The position numbers and the translations under genes were made by a program. A stretch of 64,000 nt of DNA from CAVTGO01 sp963734275 (GTDB lineage Bacteria > Actinomycetota > UBA4738 > HRBIN12). The stretch spans positions 1 through 64,000 of the forward strand of contig CAVTGO010000001.1 of assembly GCA_963734275.1 (NCBI GenBank), in the 5' to 3' direction. Shown here in pieces: positions 19,273 to 29,256 of the stretch; position 1 is the stretch's first letter, and each line of letters begins with the position of its first letter. A model generated the notes under the pieces. That model saw only the letters and a program-made list of their open reading frames with translations, was not told the origin of the DNA and made no database searches.

Positions 19273-20277
19273 GTGAGCACACAGCGGCACGCGACCGTGG
19301 CCGGTCTCGGCTCGGTCCTGCCCGAGCGGGTGGTGCCGAACGAGCACTTCGAGTCGCTCGTGGACACCAGCGACGAGTGGATCCGGGAGCGCACCGGCAT
19401 CCACGAACGTCGCTTCGCCGCCGACGACCAGACGACGTCCGACCTCGGGGTCGGCGCGGCCCGGATCGCGCTGGAGACCGCGGGCATGGCCCCCGAGCAG
19501 GTCGACCTGATCGTGCTCGCGACGTTCAGCGGAGACATGCCGGCGCCGTCCACCGCGGTCTGGGTGCAGCGCAAGCTCGGGATCTCGTGTCCCGCCTTCG
19601 ACGTGAACGCGGCGTGCGCCGGCTTCTCGTACGCGTTCTCCACGGCGACCGCCTTCATCGAGTCGGGGCAGGCCGAGACCGTCCTCGTGATCGGCGCCGA
19701 GGTGCTCTCGCGCGTGATGGACTTCACCGACCGTGCGACCAGCATCCTGTTCGGCGACGGCGCGGGAGCCCTGGTGCTCCGCCCATCCGGTTCGCCGGGA
19801 GTCATCGGATCGGTCCTCGGCGCCGACGGTCGCGCGGCCGAGATCCTCCTCGTGCCCGCCGGCGGCACGGCCCACCCGGCGTCGCACGAGACGGTGGACG
19901 CGCGCGATCACTCGTTGCGGATGCCGAACGGACGCGAGGTCTTCAAGCGCGCGGTGGTCGAGATGGCGGGCGCGTGCCGACAGCTCTTGGAGAAGTCCGG
20001 CTTCACGCCCGACGACGTGGATCTGCTGATCCCCCACCAGGCCAACGCGAGGATCATGACCGCGGTCGCCGGGCGGCTCGGGATCGGAATGGACCGAGCC
20101 GTCGTCGACGTGGCGACGGTCGGCAACACCTCGGCCGCGTCCATCCCGATCGCGCTGGACCGGGCGTGGCGGGCCGGCCGGGTCCACGAGGGAGACCTCG
20201 TCCTGTTCACGTCGTTCGGCGCCGGGCTCGCGTGGGGCGCCAACCTCCTGCGCTGGACCGGACCGGCCGCCCCGTGA
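19273..20277 (+). CDS. fabH: Beta-ketoacyl-ACP synthase III FabH
   Basis: FabH condenses an acyl-CoA starter with malonyl-ACP to begin fatty acid synthesis. The catalytic triad is visible as Cys in FDVNAACAGFSYAFSTA, His in LIPHQANARI and Asn in VGNTSAASIPIAL. The family signature DEWIRERTGIHERR is near the N-terminus. The GTG at 19273 has a GGGAAGGGG ribosome-binding site; upstream in-frame codons are intergenic. It overlaps fabG by GTGA. In actinobacteria FabH often prefers branched starters, but the sequence alone does not tell. Confidence 0.95.
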   Translation: MSTQRHATVAGLGSVLPERVVPNEHFESLVDTSDEWIRERTGIHERRFAADDQTTSDLGVGAARIALETAGMAPEQVDLIVLATFSGDMPAPSTAVWVQRKLGISCPAFDVNAACAGFSYAFSTATAFIESGQAETVLVIGAEVLSRVMDFTDRATSILFGDGAGALVLRPSGSPGVIGSVLGADGRAAEILLVPAGGTAHPASHETVDARDHSLRMPNGREVFKRAVVEMAGACRQLLEKSGFTPDDVDLLIPHQANARIMTAVAGRLGIGMDRAVVDVATVGNTSAASIPIALDRAWRAGRVHEGDLVLFTSFGAGLAWGANLLRWTGPAAP

Positions 20278-21017
20278 CCGAGACCCGGAAGGTCGCGGTC
20301 GTCACCGGCGGCTCGCGGGGCATCGGCCGGACGTGTGCCGTGACGCTGGCCGAGGGCGGGTGGAGCGTCGCCGTCGGCTACCGGACGAACGAGGCCGACG
20401 CGAAGGAGGCCGTCGAGGCCATCGAGTCGGCCGGCTCGCGAGGGCTCGCCGTCTCGATCGACGTGACCGACGACAACTCGGTGACGGAGGGGTTCCGCCG
20501 CGTGACCGACGAGCTCGGCACGGTGACGGGCCTCGTGAACAACGCCGGCATGTCCAGGGACGGGCTCCTGCTGAAGTACCCGATGGACGTGTACGAGCGC
20601 ACGATGGCCACCAACCTGCGCGGCGCGTTCGTCTGTTCGCAGGCCGCGCTGCGCGGGATGCTGCGCGAGAAGTGGGGGCGGATCGTGAACATGTCGTCTG
20701 CCGTGGCCCTGCACGGGAACGCCGGTCAGACCGTCTACGCCGCCACGAAGGCGGGGCTGGTCGGGCTGACCCGTTCGCTCGCCCGCGAGGTGGGCGGCAA
20801 GGGCATCACGGTCAACGCGGTGTGCCCGGGGCTCCTGGACACGGACATGACCTCGCACCTCACCCCCGTGGCCCGTGCCTACTACCTGGATCAGACGCCG
20901 GTCGGTCGCGCCGCGCACCTCGAGGAGGTGGCCGCCCTCGTCCGCTTCCTGATGTCCGAGGAGGCCTCGTACATGAACGGAGCCGTGATCCCGGTGGACG
21001 GCGGACTCACGGCCTAG
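20274..21017 (+). CDS. fabG: 3-oxoacyl-ACP reductase FabG
   Basis: FabG performs the NADPH-dependent reduction of 3-ketoacyl-ACP in each elongation cycle. It is a classical short-chain dehydrogenase of 247 residues with cofactor motif VVTGGSRGIGR, the NNAG motif in GLVNNAGMSRDGLL, and the catalytic Ser and YxxxK in IVNMSSAVALHGN and TVYAATKAGLVGL. The C-terminal SYMNGAVIPVDGGL is typical of FabG. The GTG start overlaps the fabH stop. Confidence 0.94.
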   Translation: MTETRKVAVVTGGSRGIGRTCAVTLAEGGWSVAVGYRTNEADAKEAVEAIESAGSRGLAVSIDVTDDNSVTEGFRRVTDELGTVTGLVNNAGMSRDGLLLKYPMDVYERTMATNLRGAFVCSQAALRGMLREKWGRIVNMSSAVALHGNAGQTVYAATKAGLVGLTRSLAREVGGKGITVNAVCPGLLDTDMTSHLTPVARAYYLDQTPVGRAAHLEEVAALVRFLMSEEASYMNGAVIPVDGGLTA

Positions 21018-21080
21018 TCGTCCGGGCCGCCCACCCCCTAGCATGGGCCGGCGCGACGTGGCATCGAACGGAGGAGACGG

Positions 21081-21329
21081 ATGGAGAAGGAAGAGATCGA
21101 GGTTCGCGTTCGCAAGATCCTGGCCGAGCAGCTCGCGGTGGACGAGGCGCAGGTGGTGCCCGACGCACGTTTCGCCGAGGACCTGAACGCGGACTCCCTG
21201 GACCTGGTCGAGGCCGTGCTGGCACTCGAGGAGGAGTGGAACATCGAGATCCCCGAGGAGGAGATGGAAGGCGTGAAGACGGTCGGCCAGGCCGCCTCCC
21301 TCGTCGCCGGCAAGCTGGGGGTGTCCTAA
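21081..21329 (+). CDS. acpP: Acyl carrier protein
   Basis: This is the 82-residue acidic carrier of growing acyl chains. The phosphopantetheine attachment serine lies in FAEDLNADSLDLVEAVLALE. The start is the ATG at 21081, with a GGAGGAGACGG leader. It sits between fabG and fabF, as expected. A TAGCAT hexamer at 21039-21044 could be an internal -10 box. Confidence 0.96.
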   Translation: MEKEEIEVRVRKILAEQLAVDEAQVVPDARFAEDLNADSLDLVEAVLALEEEWNIEIPEEEMEGVKTVGQAASLVAGKLGVS

Positions 21330-21335
21330 CCCCGC

Positions 21336-22568
21336 ATGGCAGAGCGCGTCGTCGTCACCGGCATCGGCCCCGTCACGCCGGTCGGTACCGGCGTCGAGGA
21401 GTTCTGGGCGGGCATGACCTCGGGCCGCAACGGGGTGGGGCCGATCGAGCGGTTCGACACGAGCGACCTGCCGGTCAAGCTCGCGGGGGACGTCCGGGGA
21501 TTCGACCCGTCGCCGTGGATGGACCCGAAGGAGATCCGCCGGACCAGCCGCTTCGTCCACTACGCGATCGCCTCGGCGAGGCTCGCCTGGGAGGACGCGG
21601 GATCGCCCGACGTCCACGCCGAGCGCGCCGGGATCGTGTACGGCACCGGGATCGGCGGCATCGAATGGCTGCTGAACCAGCACGACGTGCTCCGGGAGAA
21701 GGGACCCGGCCGCGTGTCCCCCTTCATGGTCCCCGCGCTCATGGCGAACGCCGCGGCCGGCCACATCGCGATGGGCTTCGGTTTCACGGGCCCGAACTTC
21801 TGCACCGTGTCGGCGTGCGCGTCCGGCGCCCATGCCGTGGGCGAGGGCTACCGGATGATCAGAGACGGCATGATCGATCTGGCGATCGTGGGCGGCTCCG
21901 AGGCCGCCACGCTGCCGCTCACCGTGGCGGCGTTCGCCCAGATGACCGCGCTGACGAAGAACCCCGACCCCGAGACCGCCTCTCGCCCCTTCGACGCCGG
22001 ACGCGATGGCTTCGTCCTGTCCGAGGGCGCGTGCGCGCTGATCCTCGAGTCGGGCTCGCGGGCCGCGGCGCGCGGCGTCCGCGTCTACGCGGAGGTCGCG
22101 GGGTACGGCGCGTCCGACGACGCGTTCCACATCACGGCGCCCGACCCGAAGGGCACTGGGGCGGCCATCGCGATCCGCCTGGCCCTCGAGGACGCGGGGG
22201 TCGGGCCCGAGGCGGTTGACTACGTGAACGCGCACGGGACCTCGACGGCGTTGAACGATGCCGGCGAGACCGCGGCGCTCAAGGCGGCGCTCGGCGACGA
22301 GGTCGCACACCGCGTGGCCGTGTCGTCCACGAAGTCGATGACCGGGCACATGCTCGGCGCGGCGGGCGCGGTCGAGGCGGCCGCGACGGCGCTCGCGATC
22401 CACACCGGAACGATCCCGCCGACGATCCACTACGAGACGCCCGACCCGGACTGCGACCTCGATTACGTCCCCAACGAGGCCCGCACGGCCGAGGTGCTCT
22501 TCGCGATCAGCGACTCCTTCGGTTTCGGCGGCCAGAACGCGGTGGTCGCACTGCGCGCGACCACCTGA
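21336..22568 (+). CDS. fabF: Beta-ketoacyl-ACP synthase II FabF
   Basis: FabF elongates acyl-ACP with malonyl-ACP. The 410-residue protein shows the Cys-His-His triad in CTVSACASGAHAVGEGY, VNAHGTSTALNDAGE and TGHMLGAAGAVEAAAT, and the C-terminal ISDSFGFGGQNAVVAL. It follows acpP by 6 bases and closes the operon. No clear terminator hairpin was found behind it. Confidence 0.96.
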   Translation: MAERVVVTGIGPVTPVGTGVEEFWAGMTSGRNGVGPIERFDTSDLPVKLAGDVRGFDPSPWMDPKEIRRTSRFVHYAIASARLAWEDAGSPDVHAERAGIVYGTGIGGIEWLLNQHDVLREKGPGRVSPFMVPALMANAAAGHIAMGFGFTGPNFCTVSACASGAHAVGEGYRMIRDGMIDLAIVGGSEAATLPLTVAAFAQMTALTKNPDPETASRPFDAGRDGFVLSEGACALILESGSRAAARGVRVYAEVAGYGASDDAFHITAPDPKGTGAAIAIRLALEDAGVGPEAVDYVNAHGTSTALNDAGETAALKAALGDEVAHRVAVSSTKSMTGHMLGAAGAVEAAATALAIHTGTIPPTIHYETPDPDCDLDYVPNEARTAEVLFAISDSFGFGGQNAVVALRATT

Positions 22569-22640
22569 GCCCAGGCCCCGGATCCGCCACGCAGTCCCAC
22601 GGACTGGCCCGCCGCATCGGTCCGTGCGAGACTCGGCCGG

Positions 22641-23321
22641 ATGGCCGCCTGCCCGAACTGCGGGACCGACAACCAGCCCGGCGCGTCCTTCTGCGTCCGG
22701 TGCGGCACCCAGCTCGACCGGGTCGTCTCCGCGGCCGGCGTTCTCCCGCCGCCGCCGGCACCCCCTCCCGCGCCACCCGCACCGGCCGTCGCACCGGCTC
22801 CGGCGGCCGTCGCTTCGCCCGCAGCCGTTCCGCCGAGCGCGGCACCGGCGCAGGCCGCCGCCGACGTCGCGGTCACGCACGGCGGGCGGGTCTACGCAGT
22901 GGGCTACGGCCCAGGCTACTTCGGCATCTGGCGGGTCACCGGCGGCTCCCCGATCGAGCGGTACGACCGCACCGACGCCGGGTGGCGGCTCGCGTGGGCC
23001 CGCTTCCAGCAGCTCGAAGGCATCGCCGTCCCGAGATGGCGCCGGGCAACGGGTCTGTGGATCTTCCTGAACCTGCTGATCTCGCTCGCGGTCTGGTTCC
23101 TCGTGTTGCTCGTCGGGGTGCTGATCCTCGCGGCGCTCGGGGAGGACCTGGACGACGTCCCGGACGCTGCGGCCACCGGGGCGACGATCGCGCTCCCCCT
23201 GTCGATCCTGGGGTGGATGCTCTTCGTCTATCGCAAGGAGCGACGGGTCCGGATCGCCGCGCTGGTCATCGGCATCGTCGGCTCGCTGGTCGCCGTGATC
23301 GCCTTCGGCCTGTCGGCCTAA
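22641..23321 (+). CDS. Zinc-ribbon membrane protein of unknown function
   Basis: The 226-residue protein starts with a zinc ribbon (CPNCGTDNQPGASFCVRCG), followed by a Pro/Ala-rich linker of about 45 residues. A globular segment follows (YAVGYGPGYFGIWRVTGG, ERYDRTDAGWRLAWARFQ), then three hydrophobic helices (LWIFLNLLISLAVWFLVLLV, GATIALPLSILGWMLFVY, ALVIGIVGSLVAVIAFGL). I do not recognise the central domain. It lies 72 bases after fabF and converges on the serine hydrolase with 3 bases between stops. Two other proteins in this window carry the same kind of ribbon. Confidence 0.75.
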   Translation: MAACPNCGTDNQPGASFCVRCGTQLDRVVSAAGVLPPPPAPPPAPPAPAVAPAPAAVASPAAVPPSAAPAQAAADVAVTHGGRVYAVGYGPGYFGIWRVTGGSPIERYDRTDAGWRLAWARFQQLEGIAVPRWRRATGLWIFLNLLISLAVWFLVLLVGVLILAALGEDLDDVPDAAATGATIALPLSILGWMLFVYRKERRVRIAALVIGIVGSLVAVIAFGLSA

Positions 23322-23324
23322 CGC

Positions 23325-24920
23325 TCAGGTCGCGAACGCCCGCACCAGCGGCATCGCGTCGTAGATCGCGCCCGTCACCCGGTCGTCCATTGCGCTGTCG
23401 AACCGGACCCGTCCGGGACACCACGGCTCGCGGCCGACGCGGAACGACCCGTCGGGCAGCGGCACGAGCTCGTCGTCGGTGAGCTCGATCGGGTCGAGGA
23501 TCCACAGCGAACCCGGACGCTCGACGACGGTGAAACTCATCGGCACGATGCCGTATCCGCGATAGCGCCCGGCCGCCTCGACGCCGGTCACGCCGGTACC
23601 GCCGCCGGGTGGCCCCTCGTCGCCGACACCGAACCACGCACCGCCGTGCGCGATGCCCACGATCGCACCATCCCGGCGCTCCACCCGGAGCGGGAACCGG
23701 TCGAAGCCCTCGTGCGGGGCGACGAACAGGTCCGACCCGACCGCCTCGAGCGGCGCGGTCACACCAGCGGCCGTGAGCATCACGCGGTCGTCGTCCACGG
23801 CCAGACGGAGCGCCCCGTCGCCGTACTCGCCTGCGAACGACTCGGGGCGTTCCACGCTCCCGAGCGTCCTCGGCGACGGCGGCTCGGGCAGCGGCATCGC
23901 CGCCGCGGACGCGCGGAGCGTCTCGAGCGCGAACGCCAGGAGCTCGCGGCGGGGCTCCCAGCCGACCCCGCCGTTGGTCAGGACCACCCCCCCGAACCCG
24001 GCCTCGGGGTCGAGCATCACGAACGACCGGTACCCGGGCAGCGATCCCGAGTGTCCGACATGGGTAACGCCGTCCCGCTCACCGGTCCACAGGCCGTAGC
24101 CGTACGCCACCCCGTCGTCGGGATCGAGCGCGTGCGGTGACGTCATCCGCCCGTAGCCCTCGCTCGAGAGCACCTCGCCGCCGGACGCGAGGAGCATCCG
24201 CAGGTACGAGCACATCTCGGCCGCGTTGGAGCAGATCGTCCCGTCCGCCGTCCAGCTCTCGAACCAGGGCGCCGGGACGAGGCCGTGACGCGAATGCCAC
24301 GGCCGGTCGTCGAAGGGCCCGACGAACCCCGTGGCCATCCGCGAGCGGACGTCGTTCGAGATGACGGGCTCGGTGGCGTCCATCCCCAGCGGCTCGAGGA
24401 TCCGCTCGCGGACGAGCTCCCACCACGGCCGCCCGGTCACCTCCTGCGCCACCAGGCCGAGCGCCTTGTAGCCGGCGTTCGAGTACCAGAAGCGCTCCCC
24501 CGGCGCGAAGCCCGGCTCCTGCTCGGCGAGCTGGAGGAGTTCGTTCACGGCGTCGCCGGTGTGGTCCATGCCGGTCACGAGCCCGGAGGTGTGGCTCAGG
24601 AGATGGTGGAGCCGGATCGGCGGGAACGGGGTCGGGGGCGCGAACCACGGCAGGAGGTCGGATACCGGCGCGTCGAGTCGCAGTCGGCCCGCGTCGGCCT
24701 CCTGCATGACCAGGATCGCGGTGAACGACTTGCTGACCGACGCGATCGAGAAGAGGTGGTCATCGGTGAGTGGGACACCGGGTTCGGCGAACCCGAGCGT
24801 CAACGACCCGAGCGTACGCTCCCGGTCGGTGAAGCCGATCTGGATCCCGGGACCGACGAACAGCGGGCGGCGACGCTCGATCCAGCCCTGGACGTTCGCG
24901 AGCACCGCCGGCGCGTCCAC
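23325..24920 (-). CDS. Serine hydrolase of the beta-lactamase class C family
   Basis: The 531-residue protein has the SxxK nucleophile in HLFSIASVSKSFTAILVMQ, the YxN motif in RFWYSNAGYKALGLVAQ and the third motif HVGHSGSLPGYRSFVM. These mark the penicillin-binding-protein-like esterase/peptidase family. A beta-rich C-terminal domain of about 180 residues follows the catalytic domain. No signal peptide is visible, so a cytoplasmic esterase or aminopeptidase is plausible. The substrate is not predictable. It lies 10 bases after ndk on the same strand. Confidence 0.85.
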   Translation of the reverse strand: MDAPAVLANVQGWIERRRPLFVGPGIQIGFTDRERTLGSLTLGFAEPGVPLTDDHLFSIASVSKSFTAILVMQEADAGRLRLDAPVSDLLPWFAPPTPFPPIRLHHLLSHTSGLVTGMDHTGDAVNELLQLAEQEPGFAPGERFWYSNAGYKALGLVAQEVTGRPWWELVRERILEPLGMDATEPVISNDVRSRMATGFVGPFDDRPWHSRHGLVPAPWFESWTADGTICSNAAEMCSYLRMLLASGGEVLSSEGYGRMTSPHALDPDDGVAYGYGLWTGERDGVTHVGHSGSLPGYRSFVMLDPEAGFGGVVLTNGGVGWEPRRELLAFALETLRASAAAMPLPEPPSPRTLGSVERPESFAGEYGDGALRLAVDDDRVMLTAAGVTAPLEAVGSDLFVAPHEGFDRFPLRVERRDGAIVGIAHGGAWFGVGDEGPPGGGTGVTGVEAAGRYRGYGIVPMSFTVVERPGSLWILDPIELTDDELVPLPDGSFRVGREPWCPGRVRFDSAMDDRVTGAIYDAMPLVRAFAT

Positions 24921-24930
24921 GGGCCCGGAC

Positions 24931-25335
24931 TCAGCCGAAGAACAGCTTCAGCTCGCGCTCGGCCGACTCGGGCGAGTCGCTGCCGTGCACGATGTTCTCG
25001 GTGATCATCAAGCCGAGATCGCCTCGGATCGTCCCGAGGGGGGCGCTCACCGGGTCGGTCGGACCCATCATCGTGCGCCAGGCGTCGATCGCCGACTCGC
25101 CCTCGACGCGCGCGACGACGACGGGCCCCGAGGTGATGAAGTCCACCAGCTCGCCGTAGAAGGGCTTCTCCCGATGCTCGCCGTAGTGCTCCTCGGCGAG
25201 CGCGCGGTCGATCTGCATGAGTCGCATCTCGGCGATCCGGAGCCCCTTGGCCTCGATGCGCCGGAGGACCTCGCCGACGAGGCCTCGGCGGACGCCGTCG
25301 GGCTTGACGATGAGCAGGGTCGACTCGACGGCCAT
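24931..25335 (-). CDS. ndk: Nucleoside diphosphate kinase
   Basis: Ndk balances nucleoside triphosphates through a phospho-histidine intermediate. The 134-residue protein starts STLLIVKPDGVRRGLVGEV and has the active-site His in MITENIVHGSDSPESAERE. The ATG at 25335 is 2 bases after the folC stop, so the two form an operon, in the usual actinobacterial order valS-folC-ndk. Confidence 0.96.
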   Translation of the reverse strand: MAVESTLLIVKPDGVRRGLVGEVLRRIEAKGLRIAEMRLMQIDRALAEEHYGEHREKPFYGELVDFITSGPVVVARVEGESAIDAWRTMMGPTDPVSAPLGTIRGDLGLMITENIVHGSDSPESAERELKLFFG

Positions 25336-25337
25336 GA

Positions 25338-26667
25338 TCAGGGACCCTCCTCGGCGTGGCGCTCGTCCGGATACCGTCGCCCGGTGTCCGGCAGGAGCGC
25401 CCGGCGGGCGTCCGCGACAGTATAGAGAGAGCCCGTCACGAGGATGAGGTCGGCCGGACCTGCGGCGGCCCGGGCGGCGGCGAGCGCCTCCTCGACGCTG
25501 GGGAACTCCTGCGCCACAACGCCTTCAGAAGCAAGGGGTGTGGCGATCTCGGCCGCCGGGCGCGCGCGAACGCTCGCGGTCGTGGCCGCGTACGCGGCGT
25601 CCGCGAGCGGCGCGAGGTGCTGCGGCGATCCCCGCGAGGTCCTTGTTGGAGAACACGGCCATCACGAGGTGCAGGCGCTCCCAGTGGAACGCCTCTCGGA
25701 GCGCGGTCGCGAGGGCTTCCGCGGCCGCGGGGTTGTGCGCACCGTCCAGCACGAGCAGCGGGTGCCGAGCAACCACCTCCAGTCGCCCGGGCGAGGTCGC
25801 GCCGCGGAGGGCGTGCTGCACGACGGCCGCATCGAGCGGACGCTCGAGCAGCCCCTCGAGGGCGACGACGGCCGCGGCGGCGCTGTGCGCCGCGTGCTCG
25901 CCGAACAACGGGAGCCACAGCTCCTCGTAGGTGCCGAGGAGGCCTCGGATCGACATCGCCTGGCCGCCGACCGCGGGGGCGCGCGACACCAGCTCCCAGT
26001 CGAGGCCCTCCAGCAGCATCGTGGCGATCTGCTCGTCGCACCGCTCGCGGATCACGGCCAGGGCCTCGGGGTGCTGGTGGCGGACGACAGCCACCTTCCC
26101 CTGCTTCACGATGCCGGCCTTCTCGGCCGCGACCTCGGCGATCGTGGAGCCGAGCTCGGGATGGTCCAGGCCGATCGGGCAGAGCACCGCCACGTCACCG
26201 GCGACGATATTCGTCGCGTCCCACGTCCCGCCCATCCCGACCTCGACGACGGCCAGATCCACCGGCCGGTCGGCGAACCAGAGGAAGGCGAACGCGGCGA
26301 GCGCCTCGAAGTACGTGACCGGCCCTACCGCGTCGTCTACCGCCAGCAGGTATGGCCGCAGGCGCTCGTACTCGTCGCCGAGCTCGGGCCCGGTGATCGG
26401 CTCGTCGCACACGAGGAGCCGCTCGATGACCGACTCGAGATGCGGCGAGGTGAACAGGCCCGTCGTGAGGCCGTGCTCGCACGAGAGCGATGCGGCGAGG
26501 CGCGCCGTGGTCGTCTTCCCGTTCGTTCCGGTGACGTGGATCGTCGGATACCGGAGCTGGGGATCGTCCAAGTACGTCGCGATCGCCCGGATGCGCTCAA
26601 GGTCGGGCTTCGGCATGTGCTCCGGCTGGCGCGACTCCAGCTCGGCGACGGCGTCCTCGAAGCGCAC
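25338..26667 (-). CDS. folC: Folylpolyglutamate/dihydrofolate synthase FolC, one frameshift
   Basis: FolC adds glutamate to folates and in many bacteria also makes dihydrofolate. The Mur-ligase-like ATP site is IHVTGTNGKTTTARLAASL, with VEVGMGGTWDATNIV and GATSPGRLEVVARHPLLVLD further on. Near 25630 one surplus base shifts the frame, and the true C-terminus (PLADAAYAATTASVRARP, then GPADLILVTGSLYTVADA) is in the next frame, ending at 25338. The GTG at 26667 is 4 bases after the valS stop. Confidence 0.9.
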
Positions 26668-26671
26668 GCTC

Positions 26672-29218
26672 TCAGTCCGGCGGCACGAGGACGACCTCGA
26701 CCGAGGGCTCCTCGGCCGCGACGATCTCGAGCACCGCGATCGTGCCCGCCTCCGCGACGTCGCGCTCGACGCCGCGGAGCGCCGCCAGCCGGTCCTCAGT
26801 GTCGCGGACGACGACTCGCTCCGCCTCCGTTCGGAGCGAACGCTTGGCGAGCGCCTTGGCCTTCCGCACCTCGCCGAGCGCCCAGGCCGCCACGTCGTAG
26901 ACCGCCGGGTCCGCGCCCTTCGAAGCCTCGGCGAGCTCCGCCGGCTCCGGCCAGGACGCGCGGTGGACCGAGCCCTCCCGCCACCAGGACCAGACCTCCT
27001 CGGTGACGTACGGGAGGAAGGGCGCGAAGAGCCGGAGCAGCACGTCGAGCGCGAGGCGCAGGGAAGCGATCGCCGAGCCGGCCGCCTCGGAGCCTCGCGA
27101 ACCGTACGCGCGCCCCTTCACCAGCTCGAGGTAGTCGTCGGTGAACCCCCAGAAGAATCGCTCGGTCAGGTCGAGCGCCCTCGCGTGCTCGAACTCCTCG
27201 AGGGCGCGGGTGGCACCGTTCGCGACATCGGCGAGCCCATGGAGCATCGATCGGTCGAGGGGATCGACGATCTCGCCCTCGGGACCCTCGAGTGAGAGCG
27301 CGAACCTCGACGCGTTCAGCAGCTTGATCGCGAGCCGCCGTCCGATCTTGATCTGCTCCTCTTTGAACGCCGCGTCCTGACCGAGGCGTGCGCTCGCGGC
27401 CCAGTACCGCACGGCGTCGGCCCCGTACTGCTCGAGCAACCCGATCGGCGTCACGACGTTCCCCTTGGACTTCGACATCTTCTTGCGGTCCGGATCGAGG
27501 ATGAACCCGCTGATCGCGGCGTCCGTCCACGGCAGCGAGCCGTGCAGGAGCTCGGCCTTCAGCACGGTGTAGAAGAGCCACGTCCTGATGATGTCGTGGG
27601 CCTGAGGACGCAGATCCATCGGGAAGACCCGCGCGAGCAGATCGCCGTCCTCCTCCCATCCGCCCGCGATCTGCGGGGTGTTCGAGGACGTCGCCCACGT
27701 GTCCATGATGTCGAGCTCGCCGACGAATCCGCCCGGCCTCCCCCGCTGGTCCTCGGTGTATCCCTCGGGCAGGTCGGAGGACGGATCCACCGGCAGCCGG
27801 CCCTCGGCGGCCACGAGCGGGTGAGCGTGGTCGGGCTCGCCCTGGTCGTCCACGGGGTACCACAGGGGGAACGGCACGCCGAAGAACCGCTGGCGGCTGA
27901 CGCACCAGTCGCCGTTCAGCCCCTCGACCCAGGACGCGTATCGCGCGCCCATGTGGTGGGGGTGCCATCTGAGCTCCCGGCCGCGCTCGAGCAGGCGCTC
28001 GCGGAGCTCCAACGTCTTGACGAACCATTGGCGGCTCGAAACGACCTCGAGGGGCCGCTGTCCGTTCTCGTAGAACTTGACCGCGTGCCGGACGGGCTTC
28101 GGCTCGCCGAGGAGGTGCTCGGAATCGGCGAGGAGCGACGCGATCCGCTTCCGCGCGCGCTTGGTCGGCAGGCCGGCGAGCTCCTCATGGGCGCTCGTAG
28201 CCGCCTGGACGTCCCGCGACTCCCACCCTGCCTCGCCCCAGCGCGGCGGCGCGATCGTGCCGTCCCGCTGAACGACCACCCGCGCCGGCAGCTTCAGCTC
28301 ACGCCACCACGTGACGTCCGTGATGTCACCGAACGTGCAGATCATGGCGACGCCGGTCCCCTTCTCGGGATCGGCCAGTTCGTGCGCCACGATCGGGACC
28401 TCCGCGCCGAATAGGGGCGTGACCGCCACACCGCCGACGATGGAGTGGTAGCGATCGTCGCCGGGGTTCACGACGAGGGCCACGCACGCCGGGATCAGCT
28501 CGGGTCGCGAAGTCTCGATCTCCACCGAGCCGGACCCGTCGGCGAGATCGAAACGAACCTTGTGGTAGGTCCCCTCGATCTCGCGGTCTTCGATCTCCGC
28601 TTGGGCGACCGCCGTCCGGAAGTCGACGTCCCACATGGTCGGCGCCTCCGCCTGGTACGCGGCCCCCTTCCCCAGCAGCCGCAGGAACGCCCGCTGCGAA
28701 ACGCGGCGCGAGTGCGCGTCGATCGTCCGGTACGTCTGGGTCCAGTCTACGGAGAGCCCGAGCCGCCGGAACACGTGCTCGAAGGCCTTCTCGTCCTCGG
28801 CGGTCAACCGCTCGCAGAGCTCGATGAAGTTCGGGCGTGAGATCGCGACCGGGGCGTCGTCCGGTCGATCGAGCGCGTCCACGTCGAACCCGGGGTCGAA
28901 CGGGATCGCGGGATCGCACCGGACCCCGAAGTAGTTCTGGACCCGCCGTTCGGTCGGCAGGCCGTTGTCGTCCCACCCCATGGGATAGAAGAGGACCTTG
29001 CCCCGCATCCGCCGGTAGCGCGCGATCAGGTCCGTGTGCGTGTAGGAGCAGACGGACCCGACATGAAGGGTCCCGCTCGCGGTCGGCGGCGGGGTGTCGA
29101 TCGCGTAGATCTCCTGCCGAGTCTTCGAGCGGTCGAATCGGTAGGTGCCACCGGTCTCCCACCGCTCGTCCCAGGTGGCTTCGAGCCCGTCCAGGCTCGG
29201 CTTCTCGGGCACGGTCAT
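26672..29218 (-). CDS. valS: Valyl-tRNA synthetase
   Basis: This is a class I synthetase of 848 residues. The HIGH-like motif is in TASGTLHVGSVCSYTHTDLI and the KMSKS motif is KKMSKSKGNVVTPIGLL. The editing domain follows the first motif, and an anticodon-binding domain ends the protein. The ATG at 29218 follows TAGACT by 7 bases. The gene order clp, valS, folC, ndk is broken here by insertion of the cyclase-AAA gene between clpX and valS. Confidence 0.95.
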   Translation of the reverse strand: MTVPEKPSLDGLEATWDERWETGGTYRFDRSKTRQEIYAIDTPPPTASGTLHVGSVCSYTHTDLIARYRRMRGKVLFYPMGWDDNGLPTERRVQNYFGVRCDPAIPFDPGFDVDALDRPDDAPVAISRPNFIELCERLTAEDEKAFEHVFRRLGLSVDWTQTYRTIDAHSRRVSQRAFLRLLGKGAAYQAEAPTMWDVDFRTAVAQAEIEDREIEGTYHKVRFDLADGSGSVEIETSRPELIPACVALVVNPGDDRYHSIVGGVAVTPLFGAEVPIVAHELADPEKGTGVAMICTFGDITDVTWWRELKLPARVVVQRDGTIAPPRWGEAGWESRDVQAATSAHEELAGLPTKRARKRIASLLADSEHLLGEPKPVRHAVKFYENGQRPLEVVSSRQWFVKTLELRERLLERGRELRWHPHHMGARYASWVEGLNGDWCVSRQRFFGVPFPLWYPVDDQGEPDHAHPLVAAEGRLPVDPSSDLPEGYTEDQRGRPGGFVGELDIMDTWATSSNTPQIAGGWEEDGDLLARVFPMDLRPQAHDIIRTWLFYTVLKAELLHGSLPWTDAAISGFILDPDRKKMSKSKGNVVTPIGLLEQYGADAVRYWAASARLGQDAAFKEEQIKIGRRLAIKLLNASRFALSLEGPEGEIVDPLDRSMLHGLADVANGATRALEEFEHARALDLTERFFWGFTDDYLELVKGRAYGSRGSEAAGSAIASLRLALDVLLRLFAPFLPYVTEEVWSWWREGSVHRASWPEPAELAEASKGADPAVYDVAAWALGEVRKAKALAKRSLRTEAERVVVRDTEDRLAALRGVERDVAEAGTIAVLEIVAAEEPSVEVVLVPPD

Positions 29219-29225
29219 GCGGGAG

Positions 29226-29247
29226 AGTCTACGGAACGCCCTACACT
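29226..29247. promoter_or_regulatory. Divergent -10 elements of valS and the cyclase gene
   Basis: Within the 38-base gap between divergent starts, the minus strand has TAGACT at 29226-29231 (toward valS) and the plus strand has TACACT at 29242-29247 (toward the cyclase gene). Both match TAnnnT. The two promoters would overlap physically, so expression may be mutually exclusive. Confidence 0.4.
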
Positions 29248-29256
29248 CCAACGTCG

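Noticed and set aside
19908..22880. 990-codon open frame on the minus strand across the fab operon
   Set aside because: It is a shadow of fabH-fabG-acpP-fabF in very GC-rich DNA, with His/Arg/Gly/Asp-rich sequence and no protein motif.
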